Assembly: GCA_038049695.1 (NCBI GenBank)
Contig: CP142460.1
Span: 37,048,001-37,112,000 of the forward strand
Reading direction: 5' to 3'
DNA from: Cinnamomum chago
Lineage: Eukaryota > Streptophyta > Magnoliopsida > Laurales > Lauraceae
DNA: 64,000 bases
The notes beneath the pieces were generated by a model. The model was given only the letters and a program-made list of their open reading frames with translations, was not told where the DNA came from and searched no databases. How positions within the stretch are numbered: the stretch's first letter is position 1; the number at the start of each line of letters is the position of its first letter. Of this stretch, positions 21,656 through 34,050 are shown one piece after another. Made by a program: the position numbers and the translations under genes.

Positions 21656-24344
21656 TGATCGCGGCTCCAAGTGCAAAGTTTCGATTACAGTAATAAAACT
21701 GATGATACCAGGTCGATCCACAGGGAGCTTTAGAAATAAGGCTTTCCAACTTTGTCACCTACCCAAAATAAAATATAATTTTAGCCTAAAATCTAAAAAA
21801 TTAGATTCATCATTCCTACTTTAAATTAAAATTAAATAAATTTTAAAAAAAATTCCTAAATCAGAAAACCAAATAAATCACAAGTTGCTACAAAAGAACA
21901 CACAAATTAGAGACAATCCAAAAGTAAAACCTACCAAAAATAAAACTAAGAAGCTAAATTAGAAACAAAATAAACGTAAGTTAAAAACCAAATCAATTAG
22001 AACATGCTCAACAAAGATTAGTAACAAATCAAATCATACAAAAATAAACCAACTTACTTTCTAAAATTAGCATAAAAACCTTACTAAATTGGTTTCCTAA
22101 ATTAGAAACTAGGTTAGGCAATTAAGGTTACTATATTTCCTAAGTTAGTGAACTGAGTTAATTAACTCCCTAAACTTAAGGACTTCCTAAATAAATAAAG
22201 ACTTTCAAATCATAACAAATTTAGAAAGCATTAAGTCAATCATACTTTATGTTAGAATTTCCAAATCTTAAGAAACTTCCTAACTTAAAATCTTCAATTA
22301 ACAAAAATTTGGAAGATATTTTATTTCTGAAAATTATCTAAATAATCTAAAACAAAAAATTAGAAACTAATCATAAAGTTAGAAAGTTAGAAATGCAATG
22401 TATACCATAAGATGTTAGAAAATTCTAACTCTAGAAAACTAATATGGAGGGCTGTTTTTATGCATGATTTTTTCTAATCTAATGCGAACTAAAACTGAGT
22501 TTAATGGCTGGGTTTTGAACTACAATGATGCATGAATCAAATAAAAAAAATGGAAGTGGAAAATGATTTAAAACTAATGAGATATGAGTGTATGACCATG
22601 ACTTAAAAAAAAAAAAAAAGACTGCAGAAATTCTTCACACAGGTGGGTCTGACCAGCCATGTTTGAGTCACCGGTTCACCATCTTTCCAAGATTATTTTT
22701 GCTTGAGATTCTGGGGTTTGAAAGTACACTAATCAAACTTTAATTTCCCCAAGTTTCATCGAAAAATAATGTGTTTTGATTAGGTTTCTAATCGCAAACT
22801 TTTCACACAGAATTTGACCTGAAATTCCTGCAACAATGTGCGGAATTGTGCACTTTATGTTGGGATCTGAATTTCCAAAAAATATTTGGCCGAGATTATT
22901 GACTCAAATCTCTGATTTTTCATGCTTAAAAACTCCGATTCCAGCAATTTAAACATATCTAAACTCCACCAATGTGAATATGCATGCAATGCTAATTAGT
23001 TCCAACCATAAAAAAATTCACATAAACGTATGAAAGCATAATAAGAAAAGAAAACAACAAGTGCTTGAATTTAAATGTGCAGTGCAAAAAAAAAAAAATT
23101 AAATGTGTGGCATTAACAAGAAATTAAATGTGTGGATTTTTCAATAAATGTAAATGTGTTGGACTTACAATAAAAATAAATATGTTATAAGTGTGCTCTT
23201 TTTTTTTTATTCTCAAACTGGGTTCATAATTACTTATTTCTTGCCCTTAGGATCTTGAGTTGTCAATTCGGCCAAGAACAACAAGAAAGAAAACACAATT
23301 CAAGCATTAATCACATAAGAAAAAGAATAATTAAAAAGAATCACACTTTTACTAATATGCAATGTTTTTACATAAAAGATGGAGAATTAAAATTCCAGAA
23401 AAAACAATTACATAATAGGATTGGAACCTCTCCAGTTGAAGCACCAAGTTGGGACAAGCCTTCTTGAAGAGAGATGAGCTATGGTAGAGAAAGGAGATGG
23501 GTACAATGGTGGAGGAATTACTCTAGTGAGGGGGCTTTTTCCTTCATAAAAGGTAGTGGACGTCCAAGGCCTTCTTTAAATAGGGTATGGGCTACCCTAT
23601 TCTTTCTCCCTAGTCCCTACTTTGTTGCAAGAATTTTCTTCACTTAGTAAGTCTTCTCCTTTCTTTTCTCCATTCTATCTTCATGCACTTGTCATATTTC
23701 CTTCTTTAGCAAATCTTCCTTTGACTTGACATTTATGAGAGTACATGAGGTGGCAAACTCCAAGTTGAAATCAAGAGAAGATTGAATGCCCAATATGTGT
23801 AGATTCTTTCCACTTTTCTCTTTGGAAATCTTCTTTCTTGATTTGGCCCTTCATGGATTTTCTTTGATTATCTTGAATTATCTTCCAAATGAACTTGGGA
23901 TTTTGTGCAAAGAAAGTGGACCCCCCCTCTTGGACTCCCCACATGTGTGACCTACACATGTGCATGTGTGGGACCCTTTTTTCTCATTTCCTGCAAGCTA
24001 AAAAAAATGAATTTCATGTGAAAAGACAAATTTATCCTTAATTCACAATTGCATGATTGCGGGCCCATATCTCTCACGAAATGAATGAATGCACCTGATG
24101 ATTAATTAATTTCTTGAGAAAACACATTTAAAGAATCTTTCCAAAAATAAAATTAAAAAAAGTGGCAAGTTTCATGATTTGATCCAAAAATGATGGTTTT
24201 TTAGAAAAATATACAGGAATGTACTACAATGGATAAAAAATGCATAAAATCATGATATGACACTAAATGAGGCTCTCTTGGCTTGATAAGTCCTTAAACT
24301 TACCAAAAATAACCATGAAAATGTGCATTTTTAAGGACTTATCA
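21656..24344 (-). repeat. Athila-like 3' LTR (minus strand)
   Basis: On the minus strand it starts TGATAAGTCC (24344) and ends with a block containing CTCCCTGTGGATCGACC, then TTGCACTTGGAGCCGCGATCA at 21656. Both blocks are characteristic of Athila/Tat-type LTR ends as I remember them. The ends form TGAT/ATCA. A minus-strand TATTTAAAG at 23582-23574 is a candidate TATA box. The interval (2689 bp) lies downstream of the integrase remnant of the same orientation, as a 3' LTR should. The exact 5' end could be 2-4 bases further right, because TGTG repeats precede TGATAAG. Confidence 0.65.
23574..23582 (-). promoter_or_regulatory. Candidate TATA box in Athila-like LTR
   Basis: The minus strand reads TATTTAAAG within the putative LTR, about 760 bp from its 5' end. 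Confidence 0.4.
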
Positions 24345-25755
24345 CACACCCTAACCAGCGTTTTGCTAGTTTCTAGCAAAAACTGTGAATAAAATGAGGA
24401 ATTCACAATGACATAATCTATCCTAAAACTAATGAAATGCAATAAAATTTGAAATGAATGCAACACCACTGTCGCCGGCACTATGCAGTATGCCCTTAAA
24501 CCCCTAGGTTCCCCCTAGTGGACGAGTTGTGCCTTATGAGGGTTTGCAGCGAATTTTCCCACAAAATTCTATGTGCTTTTTTTTAAATCAATAAAGAATC
24601 CTAGTAGAAACCTAAAAATAAACAAAGGAACTTTTTCAAAAGAAGATTTACAAACCCAGGATATTCTCTATTCTTGGAATTTTCAAAGCAAAGGCAAATT
24701 TGAAAATCGGTTCACAAATCCCATCCTTTGGTCCAAAATTCTCGAAATCATGCTAAATTGATCTTGCACGATGAAATAGTGCGTATACGTAAAAACACAT
24801 AAGCTTCAAATGATCCGCCAAGATTCCCGTGAAAACAATTTTCAATCCAAAATTCTGGACCACCTAACCTTAGCAAAGAAAAACAATATTCCTCTCAACG
24901 CAACCATGACGGCTTTCACACTACTGTTCTTCAAAGGCCGTAACAAAAAAAATTTAATTTTTTTCTTTGTTTTTTTTAATTTTTTTTCAAGGAACTCCTT
25001 TTTCTCTTTTCTTTTTCTTTTTTTTTCCTCAGTCCCCAGCAGTAGGCAACCCTTTTCATGTGCCTGAATTAATTTGCTAGCTCTATAGCCGACAAAACCA
25101 GATGAACCAGGAAACTGTAAAACTAAGGATCGGTTTTCCATCATATTTTTAATCCAATCGTCAAAGAAAAACCGAAATCGTGCGTGGCTTGGCATTCAAA
25201 AACTTTGAAAACATATATAGACTGTGTAAAAGTGAGGGATCAAAATTCAGCCTTTTTCAAAAATCCTTTCCATAAACAAAATAGAAAACCATTGTTTTCT
25301 TTTTTGCCCAAAGAACCAAAAATTTCAAAGTTCAAGGTATCTTTGTTTCATAAAATTTTTTTCAAAATTTCCTCTTTTTATTCCAAAACCCTAAAAACAA
25401 CAAAAATAACAATTTTCTTTCTTTTTTTCTTCTTTTTTTTTTAAATTCTAAGAAATCAACCAAAAATAGTGTAAAACTTTTATCTAGAGATGGACAAGTG
25501 TGCTTGTTCTGACCCCCAACCTAGCATGAACATCGTCCACGATGTGTGAATGAATGAGATGCAGTGAGGCATATGAGACATGAGGAGCATAAAGTAATAG
25601 AGGGTCAAGTGTAGAAAGCACCTAGCCTATGTTCGCGCTGCTCCCTGCCTAAGGTTAGACAATGTAACAGAAAATAACAAAAAAAAAACCTAAACTACTA
25701 ATTATACATATTGTACACAGTAATGGGCCACTGTCAAATCTAGGGCTGACTAATC
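24345..25755 (-). other. Athila-like 3' noncoding region
   Basis: Between the integrase stop and the LTR lies AT-rich DNA with long pyrimidine/purine runs (about 24955-25035 and 25405-25442). Athila elements can carry an env-like ORF here, but I see no transmembrane-type or other convincing coding sequence. The short ORFs are translations of T- and A-runs. Confidence 0.55.
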
Positions 25756-26574
25756 CTAGTAGACATGATCAACAAGAGGAATTTCTTCCTCATCAGCTGG
25801 TGTAATTTCCAAGAATGACTTCAATCTTTGGCCAATGACTTTGAACGTCTGGCCATCCTTAGGATCATAAATCTTAACAGCACCGTATGGAAATACTTCT
25901 TTTACAATGAATGGTCTAGTCCAATGGGAGCTAAGCTAGCCAGGAAATAAATGAAGCCTAGAATTATAAAGGAGGACCTTCTGCTCAGGGTGAAAGAATT
26001 TTCACAGAATGTTTTTATCATGAAAGATCTTGGTCCTCTCTTTAGAGATTCTTGAGTTTACATAGGCTTCCCCACACAACTCATCCAATTCATTTAATTG
26101 CAGTTTCCTCTTGTTCCCAACTTTATCCATATCAAAGTTAAACTGCTTAATGACCCAATAAGCTTTGTGTTCTAGTTCCACCAGGAGGTGTCATGCTTTC
26201 CCATAGATGAGCAAGTAGGAAGACATTCCGATTGGAGTCTTAAAAGCAGTCTCGTAAGTCCATAAAGCATCATTCAATCTCATTGACCAATCTTTCCGAT
26301 TAAGGCTTACTGTAGTCTCCAATATTCTTTTAATTTCTCGATTCGACACTTCCACTTTCCCACTGGTCTGTGGGTGATAAGGGGTAGATACTTTATGGGT
26401 GATCCCATACTGTTTCATCATGGCTTCAAATGCCCCATTGCAAAAGTGCAAACCCCCATCATTGATGATGGCTCGTGGAGTACCAAAATGAGAAAAAATA
26501 TTTTCTTTCAGAAATTTCTGGACTGTTTTAGAATCATTCTGCCGGCAGGGAATAGCCTCTATCCACTTGGACAC
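25756..26574 (-). pseudogene. Athila-like integrase, core and C-terminal part
   Basis: The minus strand encodes [28 protein letters not shown] (catalytic Asp), [18 protein letters not shown] (catalytic Glu) and [16 protein letters not shown]. After a stop near 26191 it continues with the conserved C-terminal stretch EHKAYWVIKQFNFD, KVLLYNSRLHLFPG and the GQ(R)LKSFLE end, finishing at 25756. Several stops break the C-terminal part. The Athila assignment rests on the LYNSRLHLFPG and KAYWAIK-type motifs. The N-terminal part of the same gene continues at 29647 on the far side of a solo LTR. Confidence 0.85.
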
Positions 26575-26578
26575 ATAG
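26574..26578. repeat. Target-site duplication CATAG, left
   Basis: CATAG precedes TGTCGCGACC and recurs at 29642-29646 after GGGGTCTTACA. Confidence 0.95.
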
Positions 26579-28074
26579 TGTCGCGACCCTGGACCGGGTC
26601 ACCGAGGTCCTAATCTGGGATCAAGACTAAAGATGTACCACATCAGTTTAATGCCATACATTTATTTAATTTCCCACAGTGTCCGCGGTGGGGATATCAC
26701 AATAACATAAATATTTCTATTAAGTGCGGAAGCGTGTAGCAAATCGAATTGATAATTTCAATTCTAGTCACAAGATAAGATCATATATATAAACCAAGTA
26801 TCAGAATGAGCAATGATCATTAGTGCTTTCCCAAAAGAAAAGTTAAAGTTTATACAAAAGATCATTTAGTTACATTCCCAAAACTAGAGGCCAACAAAGG
26901 CCAATATAAACAAAAAACCAATCCCCAAAAGAATGGTTAAACGTTCCCAAAATGTTTGTCTCTCAAAGCAATCAAATGTCTAAATGACATCATCAGCATG
27001 CCACTCAACTAGGAGCTGCAGTTCGCCGACTGTGTCCTCAAGCTCCGCCTCGGGGTAGACAATGTCTGGACCTAAGTACCAAAGAGTGGGTCAAACACGA
27101 CGGTTTGGCAAATGGATGAAAAGACATAACAATGTAATAATAAATGAATTTACCTTCAAAAGCATTTAAACCTGTTTAAATAATAATTTCTATAAAAGAG
27201 ATAAATCATTTATTCAAATACAAGTATACGTTGTAAAACATGTAAAGGTAACCAAGGAAACGGGAAACTAGCAAGATGGCAACCACACAAAGCTAAGTCC
27301 TCTATCACCGAAGTGACAGAGCAATATCAAGGCGTTGATCTCAGTCACACGAGGTGAGGAGAAACAACGGAATATATACATATACATATAATATACAGGA
27401 CATGACCACGGTAGCGAGCCGGGCATTGGGAACCACGGTAGCAATCCGGGGTATCGGGACAAGACCACGGTAATAACCGGGTAGCGGAATCCAAACTACA
27501 GCTGGCGGGACAAGAGGGGGATCTCCAAGTCGGTGGATCAGACCAACAGGGTTATCCAAGCTTAGTGGTGTCGACTCATAGGTCAAATGACAAGATTAAA
27601 ACATGTAAGAAATACATCAAGTGCAAGTACATAAATAAATGGGACAGGGGTACTCAAAGGCACAACTGTCATATCAATCCAGGCATGCTTATCGGGACTA
27701 GCAAAATGCTAGAATTTCAATTTCAATATGTCCGGGAATGGAAAAGAAATTCGGGAATGATGAAATACAAATGAACTTTTGAAATCTCAAGACAAGTATT
27801 GGGGTTCAAGATTTGTTTAAGGTGAATAGGGGTCCCGTATGTCAATTTAATACAACTTGGTACTCTTTAAGTTTGGGGACATTCCGGGCTCCTTATAAAC
27901 CTTAGGATTCTCAAAACTTCAAATGAAATATTCGTAAAGTGGTTTCTTTCTCAAATGGCCTCATACATTGCCTAGTAAATCTCCGTGACATAGAGGGGTT
28001 CTCAATGAATATTCCTAAAACATTTAAACAATTCATCACTGTCCCAAACATAGCCCTTGACCGACAGAGGACAT

Positions 28075-28340
28075 CACTCGAGCGAACCGGAGAGTTTGAT
28101 CGAGCAAGGAGCTCTCTAGAGTGGTTGTCTGGGTGGGTTCGCTCGAGCGAAGTTGAGGTCGCTCGAGTGAATTCATCCGGCGTCAGGTTGGCTCGAGCGA
28201 CAGTTCAGTTCGCTCGAACTAACCACTCTCTGGAACGAGTTCTGGGAGGGTCCGCTCAAGCGATAAAGGGCCCGCTCGAGCGAACTGTCCTCTGGAATGA
28301 TTCGAACCCTTTTCTGGACACTTCGCTCAAGCGAAGTGTC
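28075..28340. repeat. Palindrome cluster, CTCGAG core (B1)
   Basis: CGCTCGAGCG-type cores recur at about 28077, 28141, 28162, 28192 and 28273, with decayed versions (CGCTCAAGCG, CGCTCGAAC) between them. Pairs such as TTCGCTCGAGCGAA form short inverted repeats. It lies 0.8-1.05 kb downstream of the minus-strand TATA box. Confidence 0.85.
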
Positions 28341-29128
28341 ATGTTCTACTCCTTTAAACAAATGAAGAGTTCCAAACCTCCATCCAAATCAACATTAAAT
28401 CTCCTACAACATCCATTCCATCTTCCTCCAACAATGTCACATCTAAATACAAAGAAAGAAGGGAAGGAAACCACTACACATAAGAGTACATTTGAGATAA
28501 AACAAGAGAAAATTGAATGCAATGATCCAAACATTTCTATGACAATAAATGCACTATCAAGACTCTTTCATGAACATTTATTTCAAGTCAATGCATTAAA
28601 TAGGCATGAGTGGAAAACAACACAATCAAACACATTTCTTATAAAATCATTGAAAGCGCATAAAAATCAATTCATCCACTTGCCTTTGGTCCAAGCTAAA
28701 CAACAATAAGCTCTAACACTCCTCTAAGCCAAGAAACCAAGCTATGAACCAAAAAATCCCCAAAAGCAAACCCTAAATGGGCCAAAACAAGAAATAGAAA
28801 GGGAAACCTAATAATAATGAAAAAGGAACCTCTTCAAGGTCAAAGAAACACAAATCTAAGAGATGGGGAAGATTGCTTACAAGGGAGTTCTTCAAATGGC
28901 AAGAGTTATCTCAAGGAGAGTCTCAATGTTGGTAGATTTCTCTTCTAATGGCATCCATAGAAAGCTTGCAAGGTGGGGAAGAAGAAAATGAAATCCATTT
29001 CTTGATTGGTGCAAGGTTGGTAGTGGATTTGGTGATGGAAAGCAAGAGAAGAAGGGAGAAAAGGAAAACCCTAGTTTGAGAAGATTGGAGTTGAGCTAGA
29101 AAAGAGGGAAAGGGAGAGAAGGGTTCTC

Positions 29129-29137
29129 TTTATATAG
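29129..29137 (-). promoter_or_regulatory. TATA box of solo LTR B1
   Basis: The minus strand reads TATATAAAG, followed by AGAACCC and CT-rich DNA. It matches the position of the box in LTR copies B3 and B4. Confidence 0.7.
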
Positions 29138-29641
29138 GCAAGTGAGATGGGTCCCACTACAAGAATTATTCAAGGGCTGAAATCATGTTTATCGGGGCCT
29201 CGAACGAGTTCGACGAAGAAGAGAAAAGTGATCGCCGAAATATCTAGTTTCCAAAAAGTATATGTTTTACGGGTTTCGGGGATACCAAATTTTTGGGTAC
29301 AGATTTAGTGCACAATGACTATTTCGCCCTCAATGCTAAGAAAGTCGGGTTTCGGGATCTTGAACGGGCACGGGATCAACATAAAAGTTATAGGGATTAA
29401 CGAGACAAGTAAAACAGGATTAAAATAATAAACACAAGAATCTCAGATAATCCCCCAAGTAAACGTAAAGTCATAAAGGAACCCTCAAAGGGCCCCACTA
29501 GTCACAAAGGCACTCAAAATTTCCCAAAGCTATTTCAAAATCTATTCTATTCCCCACTTAACCAAAATCCACTAATCACACTTAGAACTAAAACTCAACT
29601 TAATTAACACTAATCGAGGTCACTCGGGATGGGGTCTTACA

Positions 29642-29646
29642 CATAG
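29642..29646. repeat. Target-site duplication CATAG, right
   Basis: Pairs with 26574-26578. Confidence 0.95.
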
Positions 29647-29885
29647 TCCATAGCCACTAAGATATAGATATAACTAAAGCTCAGAGGAAATGAACCCATA
29701 AAATCAGTGCCCCATACATTAAAAGGCTTAACTACCAGAATGGGATTCAGTGGCACATGTTTCTTTTGGGAATTGTGCTTAACTTCTGGTAGCGATCATA
29801 GGCTTTGCAACATTTGTAAACATCCTTATACAATGTGGGCCAATAGAAACCACTTTGAAGAAAGCTTAAGGGAATCTCCATCTTG
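29647..29885 (-). pseudogene. Athila-like integrase, N-terminal part
   Basis: The minus strand encodes FLQSGFYWPTLYKDVYKCCK, the zinc-binding region with later Cys codons mutated to Tyr (KAYDRYQK). It then gives VWGTDFMGSFPLS with the first catalytic Asp and YILVAMDY, which joins directly to SKWIEAIP at 26574 once the solo LTR is ignored. The upstream pol is lost at about 29885, where a family B LTR fragment of opposite orientation begins. Confidence 0.82.
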
Positions 29886-32158
29886 TTATTGAAGCTTCTT
29901 TCTTCCTATTCTATGTTTTGACTCTTTAGGGTTTTATTTTGGGATTTTCCTTGTAGCTTGGACATTTGATTTAAAGGGCTTGTTAGAGCTTGATTTGCTT
30001 ACTAGAGACCAAGGCAAGTGGATGAATGATTTTTCCTAAGCTTTCATTGACTTTGGATATTTTTCATTAATGCATATTTATTGCTTTGTTTTGAAATGAA
30101 TGCTCATGATAGAGTATTAATGGTACATTTATGGTCCAAGAGATGTGTTGGTTCATAGCATTTAATTCCTCTTGTTTTGTCTCAAATATATATCTTATGT
30201 GAAATGGTTTCCTTCTTTCTTTCCTTGTATTGAATGTGATATGGATGGAGAAGAATGGGATGGATGTGGTGAAAGATTTGATGTTATTTGAATGGAGTTT
30301 TAGATTCCTCACCTGATGTATAAAAGTGGCTAAAAAGGGATTGTAGGAGGAAGAGGTAGAGAGGAGCTGAACTGGTCCGGAATCAGTTTCTGGACAGTTC
30401 GCTCGAGCGAACAAGACACTTCGCTCGAGCGACCTGTCCAGAGAAGGGTTCGGAGCATTCCAGTAGCTTGATCGCTCGAGCGTACCCTTAGTCACTCGAG
30501 CGGACATTCCAGAGAGTTGTTCGTTCGAACGCACTCAAAACTTCGCTCGACCCAATGAGTTCGTTCGAGCAACCTCAACTTCGCTCGAGCGAACCCACCC
30601 GACAGCCATTCAGAGAGCTACTCGCTCGAGCGAACCCTCCAGTCCGCTCGAGCGATGAGCCTTGTGGGTCAAGGCTATGTTTGGGACCATGTTTAACTAT
30701 TTCAACGTATTGGGACTATTCTTTGGGAACCCCTCTATGTCAAGGAGATTTGCTAAGCAATGTATGAGGCCATTGTTGAAATATCACGAAAATGTCATTT
30801 GAGGTTTTGAAAATTTGGAGTGTATAAGGAGTCCGGAATGTCCCCAAACTCAAAGAGTACCAGATTGCTAGTAGACTGACATACGGAGTCCCTATTCACT
30901 TCAAATAGATATTTTACCCGAAATGTCAATTGTTTATTGTACTTTATCGATCCCGAGGTTTATACGACGTGCCTTGTTTTCCCGAAAGCATTGAATTACA
31001 CTTGATATAGCTACTTGTCTTGAAGTGCATTGCACCACATGAAATGATAGTGTGCCCTTGAGCACCGCCGTCTTGCCCGTGTATTTATTGTACTTGATTA
31101 ATTGCATATGTCTCGATTGTATTTGACCTATGAGTCGGCACCACTAAGCTTGGATAACCCTGTTGGTCTAATCCACCGACTTGGAGATCTCCCTTTTGTC
31201 CCGCAAGCTGCAGTTTGGATCCCGCTACTTGGTTATTACCGTGGTTTTGTCCCGATGCCGCAGAGTGCTACTGTCGTCCCCGATGCCCGGCTCGCTACCG
31301 TGGTCATGTATAGTATATGTATATGTATATGTATTTATAAGATCCATTGTTTCTCCTCACCTCGGGTGACTGAGATCAGTGCCTAGTTATTGCTCTATTG
31401 CTTTAGTGATAGAGGACTTAGCTTCGTGTGGTTGCCATCTTGCTTGTTTCCCGTCTCCTTGGTTACCTTTACATGTTTTATGATGCATACTCGTATTTGA
31501 GTAAATGTTTTACCTTGCTTATAGAAATTGTCATTTCAACAGGTTTAAATGTTTTCGAAGGTAAATTTAATTACTATCATATTGTCATTGTATTTTACCC
31601 ATTTGTCAAACCGTCGTGTTTGACCTACTCTTTGGTACTCAGGTCCCGTTGTTGGTTATCCCGAGGAGGAGCACGAGGAGGCGGTCGTAGAACAGCAACA
31701 GTTAGTTGAGTGGCGTGCTGATTAAGTCATGTAGACGTTTGGTTGCTATGAGAGACCTTATATATTTTGGGAAATTGTTTAACCATTCTTTGGATTGGTA
31801 TTTTGTCTATATTGGCCTTTGTTGGCCTCTATTTTTGGGGAAATGTAATTAAATGATATTTGTATAAACTTTAACTTACTTTTGGGTAACATGCTTATGA
31901 TCATTGCTCATTCTGATACGGTACCATACTTGTGTTATTGTCTTTATGATTTGAGATGGATTGGATATTTGATTTGCTACACGCTTCCGCACTTAATAGA
32001 AATGTTCATTTATGGTTGTGATAATCCTCACCGCGGACACCTGTGGGAAATTAAATAAATGTATGGAATCATTAAACCGACGTGGTAACATCATCATCAA
32101 TCATTAAATGTCCCGATCTCGGATCAGTCACGTGGGGGCCCGGTCCGGGGTCGCGACA
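29886..32158 (+). mobile_element. Family B LTR, 5'-truncated (copy B2)
   Basis: The fragment is collinear with LTR B3 from its about 34220 to its end. It contains the palindrome cluster, the GTCGGCACCACTAAGCTTGG block (about 31135), the CTCACCGCGGACACC block (about 32027) and the terminal GGGGTCGCGACA at 32158. The first about 700 bp including the TATA box are missing. The left edge abuts the Athila integrase without a target duplication, so this is a truncation or rearrangement junction. Confidence 0.88.
30390..30655. repeat. Hairpin array, CTCGAG core (B2)
   Basis: At 30390-30441, two 21-nt arms starting CTGGACAG and each holding TCGCTCGAGCGA pair across a 10-nt loop with one mismatch. Further CTCGAG cores lie near 30476, 30497, 30584, 30627 and 30647, with decayed GTTCGAAC and GCTCGACC versions between. 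Confidence 0.9.
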
Positions 32159-33484
32159 CATGGTGTTCTTGGGTTTCTTGGTGTAGGTTGGAGCAGCTGA
32201 GATTAGGAGTTTCTTGGAGTGATTGTGTTTCTTTTGGATTTGAGGCAAGTGAATAAGTTGATAGGAATGCATGCATTTGAGATGGGTATTTTTTTTAAGT
32301 TTGATGTGAAAGCAACCTCTATTTCATTTGAGTTGTTTCTCGATTTATACATTGCTCATTGCTTAAAGTTTGTTATGCAAAAGAGTATGCTAGGTTTCTG
32401 CAAGGTTTTATACCTATTATAGTTGGGATAGTCCTGGTTCTAATGGCCTTATAAGAATGTAAACAGGATTGTTGGAAATCCTGCAACTTCACTCATATTG
32501 AGTTCCCATTTTTGTTGCTATTGATGTGGGGAATGAGGCATGATTAATGTGGTTGAATGGGCTGATTGAATGTTGATAGAAGTATAGAAAGTTGTAGTTG
32601 GATGATGGAAATGCAAAGGAATGGAAAGGAGGAGGGAAATTCAAAAACAAAAACAAGAGGAAGAAGAAAACAGTGCAGGAAAAACCTGCACTGAACTGGG
32701 GGTGCGGAGCTCAATCCGCTCAACGGGCCTGGCAGCAGCCCAGCCAGTGAGCAAGGCCGCTCGAGCGGGCCTGGCCCCTATTTCTAGCCCATCTCAGGCC
32801 CGTTTTCCAGCCATATCAGGCCCATTCCAGGGCTGTTTTCTGCCCATTTTCTGGGCTGTTATCCAGCGCAATTTCAACCCCTTTTTCCAGCCCATTTCCC
32901 CCATTATTGGAAGCCCATTTAAACCCATTAGAGCATAGCAGTATGAGATGTATACCTTGAATCGAATTACCCTAAATCGTGAAATTTAAATGGGAAATAT
33001 GATGGAGTTGTTTGATGTTAGAATTATCGGGAAATTTAATTAAGTCTTAATACACACTTTATATCATTAATTGTCGGAGATCTTCAGTGGCACCAAGCTC
33101 CGGATATATTATCGACATTAAGGGACTAAGTGTATGTCAAGACGACCCGTGGTAGGCCATTAAACCACTATACATTAATTCATTCCAAGTTAAGAAAATT
33201 TGTATATTTTCTACAAATTATTTTAAAATAGATTTGAGTGGTTTGCCACATTCGGAAACATCGGTAAGGCTACTCATCTGATTCGTTCGAATTTGTCAGT
33301 ATGTATTTGTCTGGAGTAGTTCCTTTTATCGATTTTGGAAATGTATTACTATGATTTGATTTGTATTGATTCAGGTTATGTTTTGAATGGCACCACTAAG
33401 CTTAGGTCACCTAGTTAGGCTGATCACCTGGCTTGGGATCTTTAAATTAATTTCCAACTGCAATTTGGATTCTGTCTGTTATTC

Positions 33485-33538
33485 CGGTCCCACGGGTAGT
33501 GGCCACGGTTCTAATCCGGTCCCACGGGTAGTGGCCAT
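33485..33538. repeat. Tandem repeat of CCGGTCCCACGGGTAGTGGC units in LTR C
   Basis: Two units of about 34 bp precede the solo LTR and a third follows it at about 36511-36531. The B3 insertion therefore fell inside a three-unit tandem repeat. Confidence 0.8.
33534..33538. repeat. Target-site duplication GCCAT, left
   Basis: GCCAT precedes TGTAAGACCCC and recurs at 36496-36500. Confidence 0.95.
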
Positions 33539-34043
33539 TGTAAGACCCCGACCCGAGTGAACCCGATTAGTGCTAATTAAGTCGTGTGTTAGTTCTAAGC
33601 TTGATTAGTGATTTTGGCCAAGTTGGGTTTGGATTAGCTTTTGAAATAGTTTTTGGGGAATTTTGATTGTCTTGTGTTAGTGGGACCCTTTGGGGATTCC
33701 TTTTTATTACATTGCATATGTTTGAGGATTTATCGGAGGTTTTTGCATTCATGGTTTTAATCCCGTTTTATTCGTATTGATAGTCCCTACAACTTTCATG
33801 TTGATCCCGTCCCCGTTTGAGATCCTGAAACCCGATTTCATAGCCTTGAGGGCAAAACAGTCATTGCACACTAAATCTGTACCCAAAACTTGATATTCCC
33901 GAAACCCGCGAAACATATACTTTTTGGAAACTAGATATTTCGACGATCACTTTTCTCTTCTTCGTTGAATTCATTAGAAGCCCCGAAAGCCATGTTTTCA
34001 GCCCAATTAGATTGTTAGTGGTGGAGCCCACTCCCCATTTGTT

Positions 34044-34050
34044 TATAAGG
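34044..34050 (+). promoter_or_regulatory. TATA box of solo LTR B3
   Basis: TATAAGG is followed by CT-rich DNA (CCCTTTCCCTTCC). It is at the same relative place as TATATAAAG in copies B1 and B4. Confidence 0.65.

Larger units (their letters stand above)
26579..29641 (-). mobile_element. Family B solo LTR (copy B1, minus orientation)
   Basis: The 3063-bp interval runs from TGTCGCGACCC to GGGGTCTTACA, the reverse complement of the family B LTR at 33539-36495. Perfect CATAG duplications flank it. No internal region is present, so it is a solo LTR formed by LTR-LTR recombination. It splits the Athila integrase frame: WIEAIP... on one side and YILVAMDY on the other. A minus-strand TATA box lies at 29137-29129 and the CTCGAG palindrome cluster at about 28075-28340. 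Confidence 0.95.
32159..33538 (+). repeat. Element C 5' LTR, first part (5'-truncated)
   Basis: Together with 36501-37287 this makes one LTR, interrupted by solo LTR B3. It shares its layout with family B: a GAGGCAAGTG block at 32244, a CCGCTCGAGCGG palindrome at 32757-32768 and the GCACCACTAAGCTTAGG block at about 33391. It is a separate family ending GGGGGCGTGACA. Its true 5' end was lost where LTR B2 ends at 32158. The short open stretch 32621-32938 is low complexity and not supported as a gene. Confidence 0.75.

Noticed and set aside
24810-25444. F/K-rich ORFs near the Athila integrase as an env-like gene
   Set aside because: Composition comes from T- and A-runs; no signal peptide or plausible envelope layout, and frames are short.
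27939-28709. 256-codon plus-strand ORF as a host gene
   Set aside because: It lies wholly inside solo LTR B1, antisense to it, with no known domain. I report only its similarity to frames in B2 and B3.
32159-32163. CATGG after LTR B2 as a partner of GATGG at 53070 (target duplication of element C)
   Set aside because: Only four of five bases match and the following sequence (TGTTCTTGGG) does not resemble the expected start of an LTR ending GGGGGCGTGACA.
32621-32938. 105-codon ORF as a gene in LTR C
   Set aside because: Low-complexity proline-rich translation within LTR DNA that includes the palindrome; no domain.
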